Made by a program: the position numbers and the translations under genes. This document shows positions 1 through 7,616 of a stretch of DNA of 33,346 bases, one piece after another. This DNA comes from Bacteroidaceae bacterium. GTDB taxonomy: Bacteria; Bacteroidota; Bacteroidia; Bacteroidales; Bacteroidaceae. The DNA is taken from positions 1 through 33,346 of the forward strand of contig CAAGLA010000026.1 of assembly GCA_900770655.1 (NCBI GenBank), given 5' to 3'. Below the pieces are notes generated by a model, which saw nothing but the letters and a program-made list of their open reading frames with translations, was not told the origin of the DNA and searched no databases. Numbering within the stretch: position 1 is the first letter of the stretch; each line of letters starts with the position of its first letter.

Positions 1-41
1 CCACATTTCTTGACCCGCAATAAAAGCATTTTTTTTGCCAT
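1..41 (-). CDS. Possible 5' end of a gene leaving the window
   Basis: On the minus strand an ATG at 41-39 opens a frame (MAKKMLLLRVKK...) that runs off the left edge without a stop. A TATCTTTG box at 66-59 matches the Bacteroidetes -7 consensus and lies 18 nt upstream of the ATG. Only about 13 codons are visible, so neither identity nor reality can be judged. It is listed only because the promoter-like box points at it. Confidence 0.2.
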   Translation of the reverse strand, partial: MAKKMLLLRVKKC

Positions 42-58
42 ATAGGTTATAATCTTCA

Positions 59-66
59 CAAAGATA
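59..66 (-). promoter_or_regulatory. Bacteroidetes -7 box (TATCTTTG)
   Basis: Minus strand TATCTTTG matches TAnnTTTG exactly. The upstream TTG lies only 17 nt away, shorter than the usual 19-21, so the promoter is tentative. It would drive leftward transcription out of the window. Confidence 0.3.
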
Positions 67-147
67 TGAAAATCAATTTATTGCAACGGTTTCATCACCC
101 AAAATGTCCACCTTGCCTATTTTTCTAAGGTTCTCACGCTTAACTAT

Positions 148-180
148 AAAAAAAGAAAAGCGCAGACCACCGTCATACGC
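148..180 (-). terminator. Intrinsic terminator of the 148-338 RNA
   Basis: On the minus strand the stem pairs 178-180 with 160-162 and 172-174 with 165-167, plus 176 with 164, around a 4-nt loop. It runs directly into a T-run of 12 interrupted by one C (159-148). The foot of the stem (178-180) overlaps the base of the long hairpin, so the two structures compete. Confidence 0.6.
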
Positions 181-338
181 CTCTTGGCTCACCACAAGCC
201 ACAGTACACTATGAGATAGCCTGCGCCTATGGCGCACACTACCAACGTGTACTGTTATTAACTCGTTCATTGTCCGAGGTGGTGATTCAGAGGCGATTGA
301 GTTAATATTTCAAAATTTAACGACAGCATATTGCTGTC
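148..338 (-). ncRNA. Candidate small structured RNA, copy 1 (about 190 nt)
   Basis: This reads as a free-standing minus-strand transcription unit. The promoter is at 372-343 and the expected 5' end is near 336-338. In RNA order it has a 5' hairpin (332-338 with 322-328, 7 bp, 3-nt loop), a 26-nt A/T-rich linker, and a nested hairpin: 289-295 with 178-184, 279-285 with 189-195, 247-255 with 201-209 (9 bp) and 231-236 with 222-227 (loop of 3). The first two helices are separated by an internal loop of GAA opposite GCCA. The 3' end is a terminator hairpin (180-160) followed by TTTTC and seven T. An alternative pairing, 257-264 with 299-306, crosses the main hairpin. A 65-codon frame (270-73) crosses the terminator, so I do not treat it as the product. 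The same architecture recurs at 32402-32594. It could be an unlisted sRNA, a known Bacteroidales RNA motif or a leader. Confidence 0.55.
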
Positions 339-342
339 AATG

Positions 343-372
343 CAAAGTTATATAAAGTTTTTCTTATTCAAA
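343..372 (-). promoter_or_regulatory. Promoter of the 148-338 RNA
   Basis: Minus strand TTTG (372-369), 18 nt spacer, TAACTTTG (350-343). Both boxes match the Bacteroidetes consensus. It places the start near 336-338, exactly at the first hairpin of the RNA. Confidence 0.6.
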
Positions 373-454
373 ATAATAGTACAATAATTACGCTTTATTG
401 GTTTGCTATATGGTTAATGTTATATAAGTGGATTCTCCTTGTATAAATACTTTG

Positions 455-1117
455 TCAGAACCCTTCGTAATAGAGCCTGTAGGTGTAGTCGTTGCGGGGT
501 ACGGCGTGGCTTTGGGTCTCTTGGGTACTCTTCCCGAATTGGTTTCTTAATGAGTAGGCCATATATGGCATTGTGTTATCCAACTCTTCTGTTGGGCGTA
601 CATTAAATGCGCTAATGCTCCATACTTGGTTGGTTTCGTTGCTCTCCTTGTCTGTAAAGGCGCAGATGTTTATGTAGTGCTTGTATTCTGTTACTTTTCT
701 TAGTATCGAATGGTTTGTTCTAAAGGCGTACGTTGGTGAAACATATTCGGTAGAGTATGACGATGGGGTGGCGTTGGGTGTTGTCTCTTCTATGTAGGAG
801 TGGCTGTCGACTCCATAATCAATGGTTATGTATATGTCGGCAGTCTCGTTGTTGCTTGCTTTTACTGCTCCCGAAGAGATTAATGATTTTTCTATTAATC
901 GGGAATATTCATCGAATTCTGAATTGTCTGCTGGTACTGAACTGCTTGCCGGTTGCAGGGAGAATGTTTTTCCGCTTATGTTGTAATTGCCATTTGAATT
1001 CCATTGTGTGGTGTAACAGTTGTCTTGGTATGTTTGCGAACTCTGCTTGTTTTCAATTGTTCCGCAACTTGAGAAGAGCACTGCTATTGCTGAAATGGTT
1101 ATTATGGAGAGTTTCAT
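455..1117 (-). CDS. DUF4136-type lipoprotein
   Basis: Secreted lipoprotein of 220 residues. Residues 1-17 form a hydrophobic signal peptide and a lipobox-like SSC places the lipidated cysteine at 18. The region around residues 66-90 (SEFDEYSRLIEKSLISSG) and the later YITIDYGV segment resemble the DUF4136 family, small Bacteroidetes envelope lipoproteins of unknown function. The C-terminal part is rich in Tyr, Asn and Thr, as in surface or periplasmic proteins. It lies 108 bp downstream of the deoxyribonucleotidase on the same strand. A 9-bp inverted repeat occupies the gap, so it may have its own control. No enzymatic residues are evident. The family call is by resemblance and moderately sure; the function is unknown. 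Confidence 0.65.
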   Translation of the reverse strand: MKLSIITISAIAVLFSSCGTIENKQSSQTYQDNCYTTQWNSNGNYNISGKTFSLQPASSSVPADNSEFDEYSRLIEKSLISSGAVKASNNETADIYITIDYGVDSHSYIEETTPNATPSSYSTEYVSPTYAFRTNHSILRKVTEYKHYINICAFTDKESNETNQVWSISAFNVRPTEELDNTMPYMAYSLRNQFGKSTQETQSHAVPRNDYTYRLYYEGF

Positions 1118-1133
1118 AATCGTATGTTTTAAT

Positions 1134-1169
1134 ATTTGACGTTGGAAATTTTCATTTGCTACGTCAAAT
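1134..1169. repeat. 9-bp inverted repeat upstream of the DUF4136 gene
   Basis: ATTTGACGT (1134-1142) and ACGTCAAAT (1161-1169) are perfect inverted copies separated by 18 bp. They lie 17-52 bp before the lipoprotein start codon. The spacing would suit a dimeric regulator or an mRNA hairpin; nothing else identifies it. Confidence 0.4.
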
Positions 1170-1225
1170 TGTGATTTTTTATATCAGAATTGTAATATTC
1201 CCTTTTGGTGCGCGGTGCCGGGTGG

Positions 1226-1672
1226 CTACATCAGAAGGTATCTGAGCACTGCGTCCCAGTCGGGGTATTTTTCGCTGCCGAAGTGTATCCATTCGCCCTG
1301 AAACTCGCTTGCGCCGTTCTTGAAGTTGTCGTCTATGAGGTAGTCGCCCTGCAACAGTTCTTTGTGGTGCGACAGAATGACTCTTTTGTGGAATATATTG
1401 TTCAGGTGCTTCTTTATCCATTCCATTTTGTCGCTGGCGGCTGTGGGGTTGTTCCACGGCGATGTGGAGAGTATGTATACATCGAAGTGTTTTGCCAGCA
1501 GCTGCACTGCCTCTATGGCTCCGGGCATTGGGTCCATAAGTGAGAATATTCCGGGTACTTCGTCTAGGTTGTCTTTGTATTTTTCTCTCACTTCGTCGCT
1601 TAGTTTTGCAATTCCCGACTTGAAATCGACGATTACGCCGTCCATATCGAAATACAACTTTTTTCTGTTCAT
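1226..1672 (-). CDS. 5'(3')-deoxyribonucleotidase, HAD family
   Basis: Cytosolic HAD-fold phosphatase of 148 residues, of the type that dephosphorylates deoxynucleoside monophosphates (NT5C family). Motif I is FDMDG with the nucleophile D9 and acid/base D11. Motif II is LSTSPW (68-73), the signature of this nucleotidase group, and motif IV is the Asp pair D114-D115 in LIDDN. The helical cap between residues 20 and 60 is short. The length is somewhat below eukaryotic homologues but normal for bacterial ones. A promoter (TTTG, 20 nt, TATCTTTA) lies 38-69 bp upstream. It is divergent from creD and followed by the DUF4136 lipoprotein. Exact nucleotide preference cannot be read from sequence. Confidence 0.8.
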   Translation of the reverse strand: MNRKKLYFDMDGVIVDFKSGIAKLSDEVREKYKDNLDEVPGIFSLMDPMPGAIEAVQLLAKHFDVYILSTSPWNNPTAASDKMEWIKKHLNNIFHKRVILSHHKELLQGDYLIDDNFKNGASEFQGEWIHFGSEKYPDWDAVLRYLLM

Positions 1673-1709
1673 ATTGTATTGTGTTTTATTATGTTTTTCT
1701 TAACCTGAG

Positions 1710-1741
1710 TAAAGATAGGCAATTATCTCTGTTTTTACAAA
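1710..1741 (-). promoter_or_regulatory. Promoter of the deoxyribonucleotidase gene
   Basis: Minus strand TTTG (1741-1738), 20 nt, TATCTTTA (1717-1710), one mismatch to TAnnTTTG. It would give a 5' leader of about 30 nt. Confidence 0.5.
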
Positions 1742-1849
1742 TAATTCTATTCCTTAATTCATAGCTGTTGTTTCCTGTACGGGTTCGTCACTTTTAGCTG
1801 TGCTTTCGTAACTTATACTCAGCCCTTGGTGTAATATGCTCCGGTTAAT

Positions 1850-1880
1850 TTTGCTGTGGCTCGTGCAGGCTTTACTTTTG
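1850..1880 (+). promoter_or_regulatory. Promoter of the creD-like gene
   Basis: TTTG (1850-1853), 19 nt, TACTTTTG (1873-1880): both boxes match the Bacteroidetes consensus exactly. The start codon is 52 bp further on. It is divergent from the promoter at 1710-1741. Confidence 0.65.
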
Positions 1881-1932
1881 TGGTGTGGTTCTTGATATTT
1901 ACTGTCTTATTAACTAAAATATAAATTGAATT

Positions 1933-3177
1933 ATGGAAAACAAAACAAATGAGAACATTCATCGTTCGGTTGTTAAAATCTCTATTATTGGAGTAATCTC
2001 ACTTCTGTTGCTAATTCCATTGAATATGGTAATGGGTGTTATAGAGGAAAGGGAGGAAAACAAGATTATTGTTGAGAGGGAGGTTGCAGAATCTTATGCA
2101 AAGCCTCAAACTGTCCGTGCTCCCTATTTGAAGTCGGAACTTGTTGCCAGATGTGGTGGTGATTCAATATACACCTCCGTTCCTACAGCAACTGAAAAGA
2201 CCTATTTTGATATTCTAAATTATGATGTAACGGTCAATACCGACTTGCTGCACCGTTCGGTATATGATGTTATGGTTTATGAATCTAAGATTGAGGTTTC
2301 AGGTGCTGTGCGGTGTACCGATATGTTAGCCGCTGCCGGGTCTAATACTTTCTTTATTGCATTTAGCGACATTAAGGGGCTTGCTGCAGTTCCGACACTT
2401 AAATTTGGGGAAAATACCTATGAAATGAAAATAGATGATTCTTTGTTGTCGGCCGAGATTAAAATGCCCGAGACTGCCAATGGTGGCGATATGGTAGATT
2501 TTGCACTTACTCTTGAACTGAGAGGTACAGACTCGCTCTTTTTTGAGCCGAAAGCCGGCAGTACGCATTTGACGGTCTCTTCGCCTTATCCTCATCCTAG
2601 TTTTCAGGGTGGAACTTTGCCTGCCAGCAGGGAGGTTAGCGACAATGGCTTTAAGGCTGAATGGAGCGTGCTTGGAAATGGTGTCACCGCTACCGATGGT
2701 AATATTGGCGTGAAGTTTGTCGACCCTGTCAATACATATCAGCAGGCTATGCGTTCGGCAAAGTATGGTATGCTCATAATTATTCTTGTCTTTGTTGCGG
2801 CTTTGTTTGCTGAATTCCTCACACGCAGAAGCATTAATCCTATCCAGTATGCTGTAATAGGTCTTTCGCTTGTGCTCTTCTATTCGTTGCTGGTTGCTTT
2901 CTCTGAATTTATTGTATTCGGATTGGCCTATCTTGTAGCCGCTGCAATGACAACAGTTGCTTTGACCCTCTATTTCAAAGCTATTCTGAAGGGTCGTGGG
3001 GCATATACTCTTGGCGGTTTCATAGCAATGGTTTATGTGACTAACTACCTGTTGCTGCAGCTCGATACATACGCTCTGCTTGTAGGCTCAATTGTACTGT
3101 TTATCCTTCTGTGCATTGTTATGTATCTTACATCGAACATTAACGAAGTGAGAGAAAAAGAAGAGGAGGCCTCTTGA
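1933..3177 (+). CDS. creD: CreD-family inner membrane protein
   Basis: Membrane protein of 414 residues. One N-terminal transmembrane segment (about 15-36) is followed by a large extracytoplasmic beta-rich region (about 40-275), then a cluster of five or six membrane segments (about 278-405) and a charged Glu-rich tail (REKEEEAS). The start pattern, IPL within the first membrane segment followed by a Glu/Arg-rich stretch, and the C-terminal membrane cluster are as in CreD. CreD is an envelope-integrity protein that in enterobacteria belongs to the CreBC regulon. No creBC-like two-component genes are in this window, so regulation here must differ. Length is slightly below typical. It has its own promoter at 1850-1880 and a weak terminator before aspS. 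The family call is fairly sure; the molecular role is unknown. Confidence 0.75.
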   Translation: MENKTNENIHRSVVKISIIGVISLLLLIPLNMVMGVIEEREENKIIVEREVAESYAKPQTVRAPYLKSELVARCGGDSIYTSVPTATEKTYFDILNYDVTVNTDLLHRSVYDVMVYESKIEVSGAVRCTDMLAAAGSNTFFIAFSDIKGLAAVPTLKFGENTYEMKIDDSLLSAEIKMPETANGGDMVDFALTLELRGTDSLFFEPKAGSTHLTVSSPYPHPSFQGGTLPASREVSDNGFKAEWSVLGNGVTATDGNIGVKFVDPVNTYQQAMRSAKYGMLIIILVFVAALFAEFLTRRSINPIQYAVIGLSLVLFYSLLVAFSEFIVFGLAYLVAAAMTTVALTLYFKAILKGRGAYTLGGFIAMVYVTNYLLLQLDTYALLVGSIVLFILLCIVMYLTSNINEVREKEEEAS

Positions 3178-3204
3178 TTCGTAATTTCTGCATTGTGGAG
3201 TTGG

Positions 3205-3264
3205 TGATGCCGGTTGTTGTCTTGCTTGTGGCTGTTGTAGCCTGCAAAGAGAATGCCGGCATCA
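3205..3264. repeat. Nested inverted repeat between creD and aspS
   Basis: TGATGCCGG (3205-3213) pairs perfectly with CCGGCATCA (3256-3264). The 42-nt interior contains a smaller hairpin, GGCT-GTTGT-AGCC (3230-3242). It sits 28 bp after the creD stop and could be a 3' UTR structure stabilising creD mRNA or part of a small RNA. It has no T-run of its own. Confidence 0.4.
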
Positions 3265-3271
3265 TTAATTT

Positions 3272-3303
3272 GCCCGAAAGTGGTGGGCTTTTTGTGCTTT
3301 TTT
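3272..3303 (+). terminator. Weak terminator after creD
   Basis: A 4-bp GCCC/GGGC stem (3272-3275 with 3285-3288) with a 9-nt loop is followed by a T-rich run (3289-3303). The stem is short, so termination is only plausible. Confidence 0.35.
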
Positions 3304-3365
3304 ATTAAATTTGCAAATTGATAGCTTTTGCTTTTAAGTACGCAAAATAATAAGAATAATATAAT

Positions 3366-5129
3366 ATGTTTAGAACTAAAACTTGTGGCGAGCTTCGTCT
3401 TGCCGACGTGAACAGTACTGTGACTTTGAGCGGCTGGGTGCAGCGCGCTCGTAAAATGGGTGGTATGACATTTGTTGACCTGCGCGACCGTTATGGTATT
3501 ACGCAGTTGGTGTTCAGCGAAGATACAAACGCCGAACTTTGCGAGAAGGCGTCGCATCTTGGGCGTGAATATGTTGTTCAGGCTACCGGTGTGGTGAGTG
3601 AACGCCAGAGCAAGAATGCCAACATTCCTACAGGCGACATTGAGATAATTGTCAGTGAACTTAATGTTCTTAACGAGGCTGCTACTCCTCCTTTCACTAT
3701 TGAGAACAATACCGACGGCGGTGACGATATACGTATGAAATACCGTTACCTAGATTTGCGTCGCGAAGCTGTGAGAAAGAATCTTGAACTGCGTCACCAG
3801 ATGACAATGGAGGTGCGCCGTTACCTCGATTCAATGAACTTCATTGAGGTTGAGACTCCTATGCTCATTGGTTCTACTCCCGAGGGTGCACGCGACTTTG
3901 TGGTGCCTTCGCGTATGAACCCCGGACAGTTCTATGCTTTGCCGCAGAGCCCACAGCTGTTCAAACAGCTTCTTATGGTGTCGGGCTTCGACCGTTATTT
4001 CCAGATAGTGAAATGTTTCCGCGACGAGGACCTGCGTGCCGACCGCCAGCCTGAATTTACTCAAATTGACTGCGAAATGAGTTTTGTGGAGCAGGAAGAT
4101 GTAATTTCTCTCTTCGAAGGTATGGCAAAACATCTCTTTAAGACAATTCGTGGTGTTGAACTCACAGAGCAGTTCCCGCGTATGACTTGGCACGATGCTA
4201 TGAAATACTATGGAAGCGACAAACCAGATACCCGTTTCGGTATGGAGTTTGTTGAGCTTATGGATATTATGAAAGGACACGGCTTTGGCGTGTTCGACAG
4301 CGCTGCCTACATTGGCGGTATATGTGCTAAGGGTGCTGCAGTGTACACACGCAAGCAGCTTGATGCGCTCACCGACTTCGTGCGCCGTCCGCAGATAGGT
4401 GCAAAGGGTATGGTATATGCCCGCGTTGAGGCCGACGGAACTGTTAAGTCGAGCGTTGACAAGTTCTATACACAAGAGGTGCTGCAGGCTATGAAGAGTG
4501 CCTTTAATGCCGAACCGGGTGACCTTATTCTCATTCTCAGTGGCGACGATGCAATGAAGACACGCAAGCAACTGTGTGAACTGCGCCTTGAAGTGGGCAA
4601 CCAGCTTGGGCTCCGCGACAAGAACAAGTTCTCTTGCTTGTGGGTTGTGGATTTCCCGCTCTTCGAGTACAGTGAAGAGGAGGGCCGTTATATGGCAATG
4701 CACCATCCTTTCACTTCGCCCAAGCCCGAAGATATTCCTCTGCTCGATACAGATATGGGTGCCGTGCGTGCCAATGCCTACGATATGGTTATCAATGGCG
4801 TTGAAGTGGGTGGCGGTTCTATACGTATTTACGACAGTGCTTTGCAGAACAAGATGTTCTCGCTGCTTGGCTTTACTCCCGAACGTGCGCAGCAGCAGTT
4901 CGGTTGGTTGCTCGATGCCTTTAAGTATGGCGCTCCTCCTCACGGTGGCCTTGCATACGGCCTCGACCGTTGGGTGAGCCTCTTTGCAGGTCTCGACTCT
5001 ATTCGCGACTGTATTGCCTTCCCCAAGAACAATTCGGGCCGCGATACAATGATTGATGCTCCGTCGGTGCTGGAGCCCGCTCAGCTCGATGAACTCAACA
5101 TTGTTGTAGACATTAAGGAGAACAACTGA
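3366..5129 (+). CDS. aspS: Aspartate-tRNA ligase
   Basis: Class II aminoacyl-tRNA synthetase of 587 residues that charges tRNA-Asp in the cytoplasm. The N-terminal OB-fold anticodon-binding domain spans about 1-105, with the usual SGWV and FVDLRDRYG segments. The catalytic domain follows, with motif 2 around 218-235 (FRDEDLRADRQPEFTQID), the bacterial GAD insertion in the middle, and motif 3 as GLDR at 532-535. The full bacterial-type length including the insertion marks it as AspS rather than the archaeal/eukaryal form. The ATG at 3366 directly gives the family's usual MFRT start. It is followed with a 1-nt stop/start overlap (TGATG) by a small membrane protein, so the two are translationally coupled. 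I see no T-box or other leader structure directly upstream. Confidence 0.97.
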   Translation: MFRTKTCGELRLADVNSTVTLSGWVQRARKMGGMTFVDLRDRYGITQLVFSEDTNAELCEKASHLGREYVVQATGVVSERQSKNANIPTGDIEIIVSELNVLNEAATPPFTIENNTDGGDDIRMKYRYLDLRREAVRKNLELRHQMTMEVRRYLDSMNFIEVETPMLIGSTPEGARDFVVPSRMNPGQFYALPQSPQLFKQLLMVSGFDRYFQIVKCFRDEDLRADRQPEFTQIDCEMSFVEQEDVISLFEGMAKHLFKTIRGVELTEQFPRMTWHDAMKYYGSDKPDTRFGMEFVELMDIMKGHGFGVFDSAAYIGGICAKGAAVYTRKQLDALTDFVRRPQIGAKGMVYARVEADGTVKSSVDKFYTQEVLQAMKSAFNAEPGDLILILSGDDAMKTRKQLCELRLEVGNQLGLRDKNKFSCLWVVDFPLFEYSEEEGRYMAMHHPFTSPKPEDIPLLDTDMGAVRANAYDMVINGVEVGGGSIRIYDSALQNKMFSLLGFTPERAQQQFGWLLDAFKYGAPPHGGLAYGLDRWVSLFAGLDSIRDCIAFPKNNSGRDTMIDAPSVLEPAQLDELNIVVDIKENN

Positions 5130-5311
5130 TGGCAAAGCTGAACGTAAAGAAGAGGACAAAGAGCGCTGCGCAGATAGAAAAACAGCGTAAGAAGAAGATT
5201 GCCGCCAAGCGTCATCAGCAACTGAAAAAGGTTGCTCTTGTGATTATGGCTGCCGCACTTATACTTCTGATGGTATTTGCGCTCGTTGCTCCGCCAAAGG
5301 TCGTAGGGTAA
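5129..5311 (+). CDS. Small basic single-pass membrane protein coupled to aspS
   Basis: Sixty residues: a very basic N-terminal half (residues 1-35, many Lys/Arg/Gln, likely helical) and a single hydrophobic segment (about 36-54), ending APPKVVG. The ATG shares its A with the aspS TGA stop, so translation is probably coupled. The charge distribution predicts the basic end inside the cytoplasm. A bidirectional terminator follows 26 bp downstream, ending the aspS unit. I do not recognise a named family. Being right behind a tRNA synthetase, and basic, it might bind nucleic acid near the membrane, but that is speculation. Confidence 0.7.
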   Translation: MAKLNVKKRTKSAAQIEKQRKKKIAAKRHQQLKKVALVIMAAALILLMVFALVAPPKVVG

Positions 5312-5337
5312 GGATTTCGATTTTAGAATTTATACAA

Positions 5338-5369
5338 CAATCAGGGCTGCCAATTGGCAGCCCTGATTG
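5338..5369. terminator. Bidirectional terminator between aspS unit and S9B peptidase
   Basis: A perfect 14-bp stem (5338-5351 with 5356-5369) around the loop AATT separates two convergent transcripts. T-runs on either side are modest, so it may also act as an mRNA 3' end stabiliser. Confidence 0.65.
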
Positions 5370-5377
5370 TTGGTCCT

Positions 5378-7585
5378 TTACTTAAGGTTTTCCTTGAAGA
5401 ATTCTGCTATGTGGTTGAACAGGTGGAAACGTGTGTTGCTTCCGTAATAGATGCTGTGGTTGCTGTCGGGGTATATGGCTACCTCGAACTGCTTGCCGGC
5501 TTGTGTCAGTGCGTGTGTGTAGCATACCATATTGCGGAAGTGTACGTTATCGTCGGCTGTGCCGTGTATGAGCAGCAGGTTGCCGTTTAGTTTACCGGCA
5601 TTCTCTATTGCCGAACCGGCATCGTAGCCCTCCTTGTTCTCGTTTGGTGTGCGCATATATCTTTCTGTATATACGGTGTCGTAGAAACGCCAGTCGGTGG
5701 GTGCTGCCACTGCAACGCCTGCTTTGAACACGGCTTCGTCTTGGCTCATAGACATTAGTGTGTTGTAGCCTCCGAAGCTCCAGCCCCATATACCTATGTT
5801 GTTGCCGTCTATGTATGGAAGGGTGGCAAGGTACTTGGCTGCCTCTACTTGGTCGCCCGGTTCGTATATGCCTATATTTAGGTATGTGCATTTTCCGAAC
5901 TCTGTTCCACGGCCTCCTGTACCGCGACCGTCGACGCATACCATTATGAAGCCTTCGCCTGCCATATAGCTCTCGAACATTGCGTTTCCGTAATTACCTA
6001 TGTACCAGTTGTTGGTAACCTGCTGTGAGTAGGGGCCGCTGTACTGGAACATTATGACGGGGTATTTCTTGTTCTGGTCGAAGTCGTGTGGCTTTACCAT
6101 CCAGCCGTTGAGTTCCACTCCGTCGCTTGTGGTGAAGGTGAAGAACTCTTTTGTAGGCATATTGAAACTGCTCAGACGCTCTATCAAACGGCTGTTGTCT
6201 ATGAGTGTCTCGAGACAACGTCCGCTGTTGTTGTTTGTTGTTACTATGTGCGGAGTGTTTATTGTTGAGTAGGTGTTTATGAAGTATTTCATATCGCTGC
6301 TGAAGACTGCGCTGTTGGTGCCGTCACCTTCGGTGAGTCTTGTCTTCTTGCCTCTTGCATTTACCTTGTATATATTGTTGCACAGCGGGCTGCCTTCGTT
6401 GCTCGAATAGTAGAACTCGTTGTTGCGCTTGTCCCAGCCATAGAAGTGTGTTACTTCGAATTCGCCGCTTGTTATGGGGCGCACCAGCTCTCCGCCCAGT
6501 GTGTAGAGGTAGAGGTGGTTGTAGCCGCTACGCTCGCTGTGTAGCACAAAGTTGTTGTCGAAGAATTCTATGTCGGCATATACTTTTTCGTTTAGGTAGG
6601 TGTCGCTCTCTTCGCGCAGGATTGTTTTGCTTATTCCCGACAGCGGGTTCACAGCCTGTATCTCCATTACGCTCTGGTGGCGGTTTAGGGTGAGCACTGC
6701 CAGCACGTTGGGGTCGTTGGTGAACTTTATGCGTGGTATGTAACCCTCTTCGGGTATGTTTACGTCGAGCTTGCGTGTGACACGGCTCTTTATATCGAAC
6801 GAATGAACGGAAATCTTTGCATTGTCGGCTCCGGCTACCGGGTATTTGAAACTGTAGGGCGAGTCGAAATCGAAATATGAACGGTTGTCGTTACCCATTT
6901 GGGTGGTGTACATTGGCATATCGTACATCATTACATCGCTCTCGTCGTACTTTATGTATGCAATTACCTTGCTGTCGGCACTGAAGTCGTATGAACAGTT
7001 GTTCATAAACTCCTCTTCGTTTACCCAGTCGGGTATTCCGTTTATTATCTTGCGGAACTCACCGTCTGTGGTTACTTGTGACTCGCTGTTGTCGAAAAGC
7101 AGCTTTACAAGGAATATGTTGTTTTCTCTCACGAATGCTATCATTGTTCCGTCGGGTGAGAACTTGGGCACCTGCTGTGCTCCGTTCTGCGAGAGTGGCT
7201 CTGCCTTGTTGTTGCGGCGGTTGTAAATGTAGTGCTCGGCTGTGAAGGAGTTGCGGTAGATGTCTTGTGTACGTGTCTGGATAAGTATCAGTTTCTCGTC
7301 GGGCGAGAACTGGTAACCGTCGATGCGCTCTTGGTCGAAATCGCGTGCTGTGGCTGCGTTGAAGAGTGTGTCGACTATGGCTCCGTCTTTGAACGAACCC
7401 ATAAGAATCATTGTGCGGTCGTCGCTCATTCGGGCAAAGTGCTTGCCGTCGGCCATAGGCTTAATTGCTGCGTATGTCTGTGGCCAATAGCCGCCGTACA
7501 TTACATCGCGCAGTGTGATGTCGTTTCCAGCAATGGCTGTGGTTGCCATTAAGGCTGAAATGAATAATGATAATAGGTGTTTCAT
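5378..7585 (-). CDS. S9B family dipeptidyl peptidase (DPP IV-like)
   Basis: Secreted or periplasmic serine peptidase of 735 residues, expected to release N-terminal dipeptides from peptides in the envelope. Residues 1-19 are a signal peptide ending in an AIA-type cleavage site. About 30-480 form the beta-propeller and about 485-735 the alpha/beta hydrolase domain. The catalytic triad is visible: S603 in GWSFGGY, D678 in HGTADDNVH and H710 in DSNHS, with the 32-residue Asp-His spacing found in DPP IV. A double-Glu motif (NEEEF) in the propeller fits binding of a free N-terminus. It is the last gene of the lon-to-peptidase run, 31 bp after the carbonic anhydrase. Substrate preference (Pro/Ala at P1 or wider) cannot be read here. 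Confidence 0.9.
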   Translation of the reverse strand: MKHLLSLFISALMATTAIAGNDITLRDVMYGGYWPQTYAAIKPMADGKHFARMSDDRTMILMGSFKDGAIVDTLFNAATARDFDQERIDGYQFSPDEKLILIQTRTQDIYRNSFTAEHYIYNRRNNKAEPLSQNGAQQVPKFSPDGTMIAFVRENNIFLVKLLFDNSESQVTTDGEFRKIINGIPDWVNEEEFMNNCSYDFSADSKVIAYIKYDESDVMMYDMPMYTTQMGNDNRSYFDFDSPYSFKYPVAGADNAKISVHSFDIKSRVTRKLDVNIPEEGYIPRIKFTNDPNVLAVLTLNRHQSVMEIQAVNPLSGISKTILREESDTYLNEKVYADIEFFDNNFVLHSERSGYNHLYLYTLGGELVRPITSGEFEVTHFYGWDKRNNEFYYSSNEGSPLCNNIYKVNARGKKTRLTEGDGTNSAVFSSDMKYFINTYSTINTPHIVTTNNNSGRCLETLIDNSRLIERLSSFNMPTKEFFTFTTSDGVELNGWMVKPHDFDQNKKYPVIMFQYSGPYSQQVTNNWYIGNYGNAMFESYMAGEGFIMVCVDGRGTGGRGTEFGKCTYLNIGIYEPGDQVEAAKYLATLPYIDGNNIGIWGWSFGGYNTLMSMSQDEAVFKAGVAVAAPTDWRFYDTVYTERYMRTPNENKEGYDAGSAIENAGKLNGNLLLIHGTADDNVHFRNMVCYTHALTQAGKQFEVAIYPDSNHSIYYGSNTRFHLFNHIAEFFKENLK

Positions 7586-7616
7586 AAAATGTTGTTATTT
7601 GGAATTTGTTTATGTC

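Noticed and set aside
257..267. Shared word TAACTCGTT between the left RNA region and the right arm at 30875-30883 as an attachment-site repeat
   Set aside because: Only about 9 identical bases with differing flanks, which is expected by chance in an AT-rich 33-kb window.
73..270. 65-codon minus-strand frame in the left intergenic region
   Set aside because: It starts inside the long hairpin of the candidate RNA and crosses a strong intrinsic terminator (148-180), and its composition resembles no family I know.
3831..5159. 442-codon minus-strand frame antisense to aspS
   Set aside because: A shadow of the strongly biased aspS codons; the translation is rich in His, Cys and Thr and matches nothing, while aspS is unmistakable.
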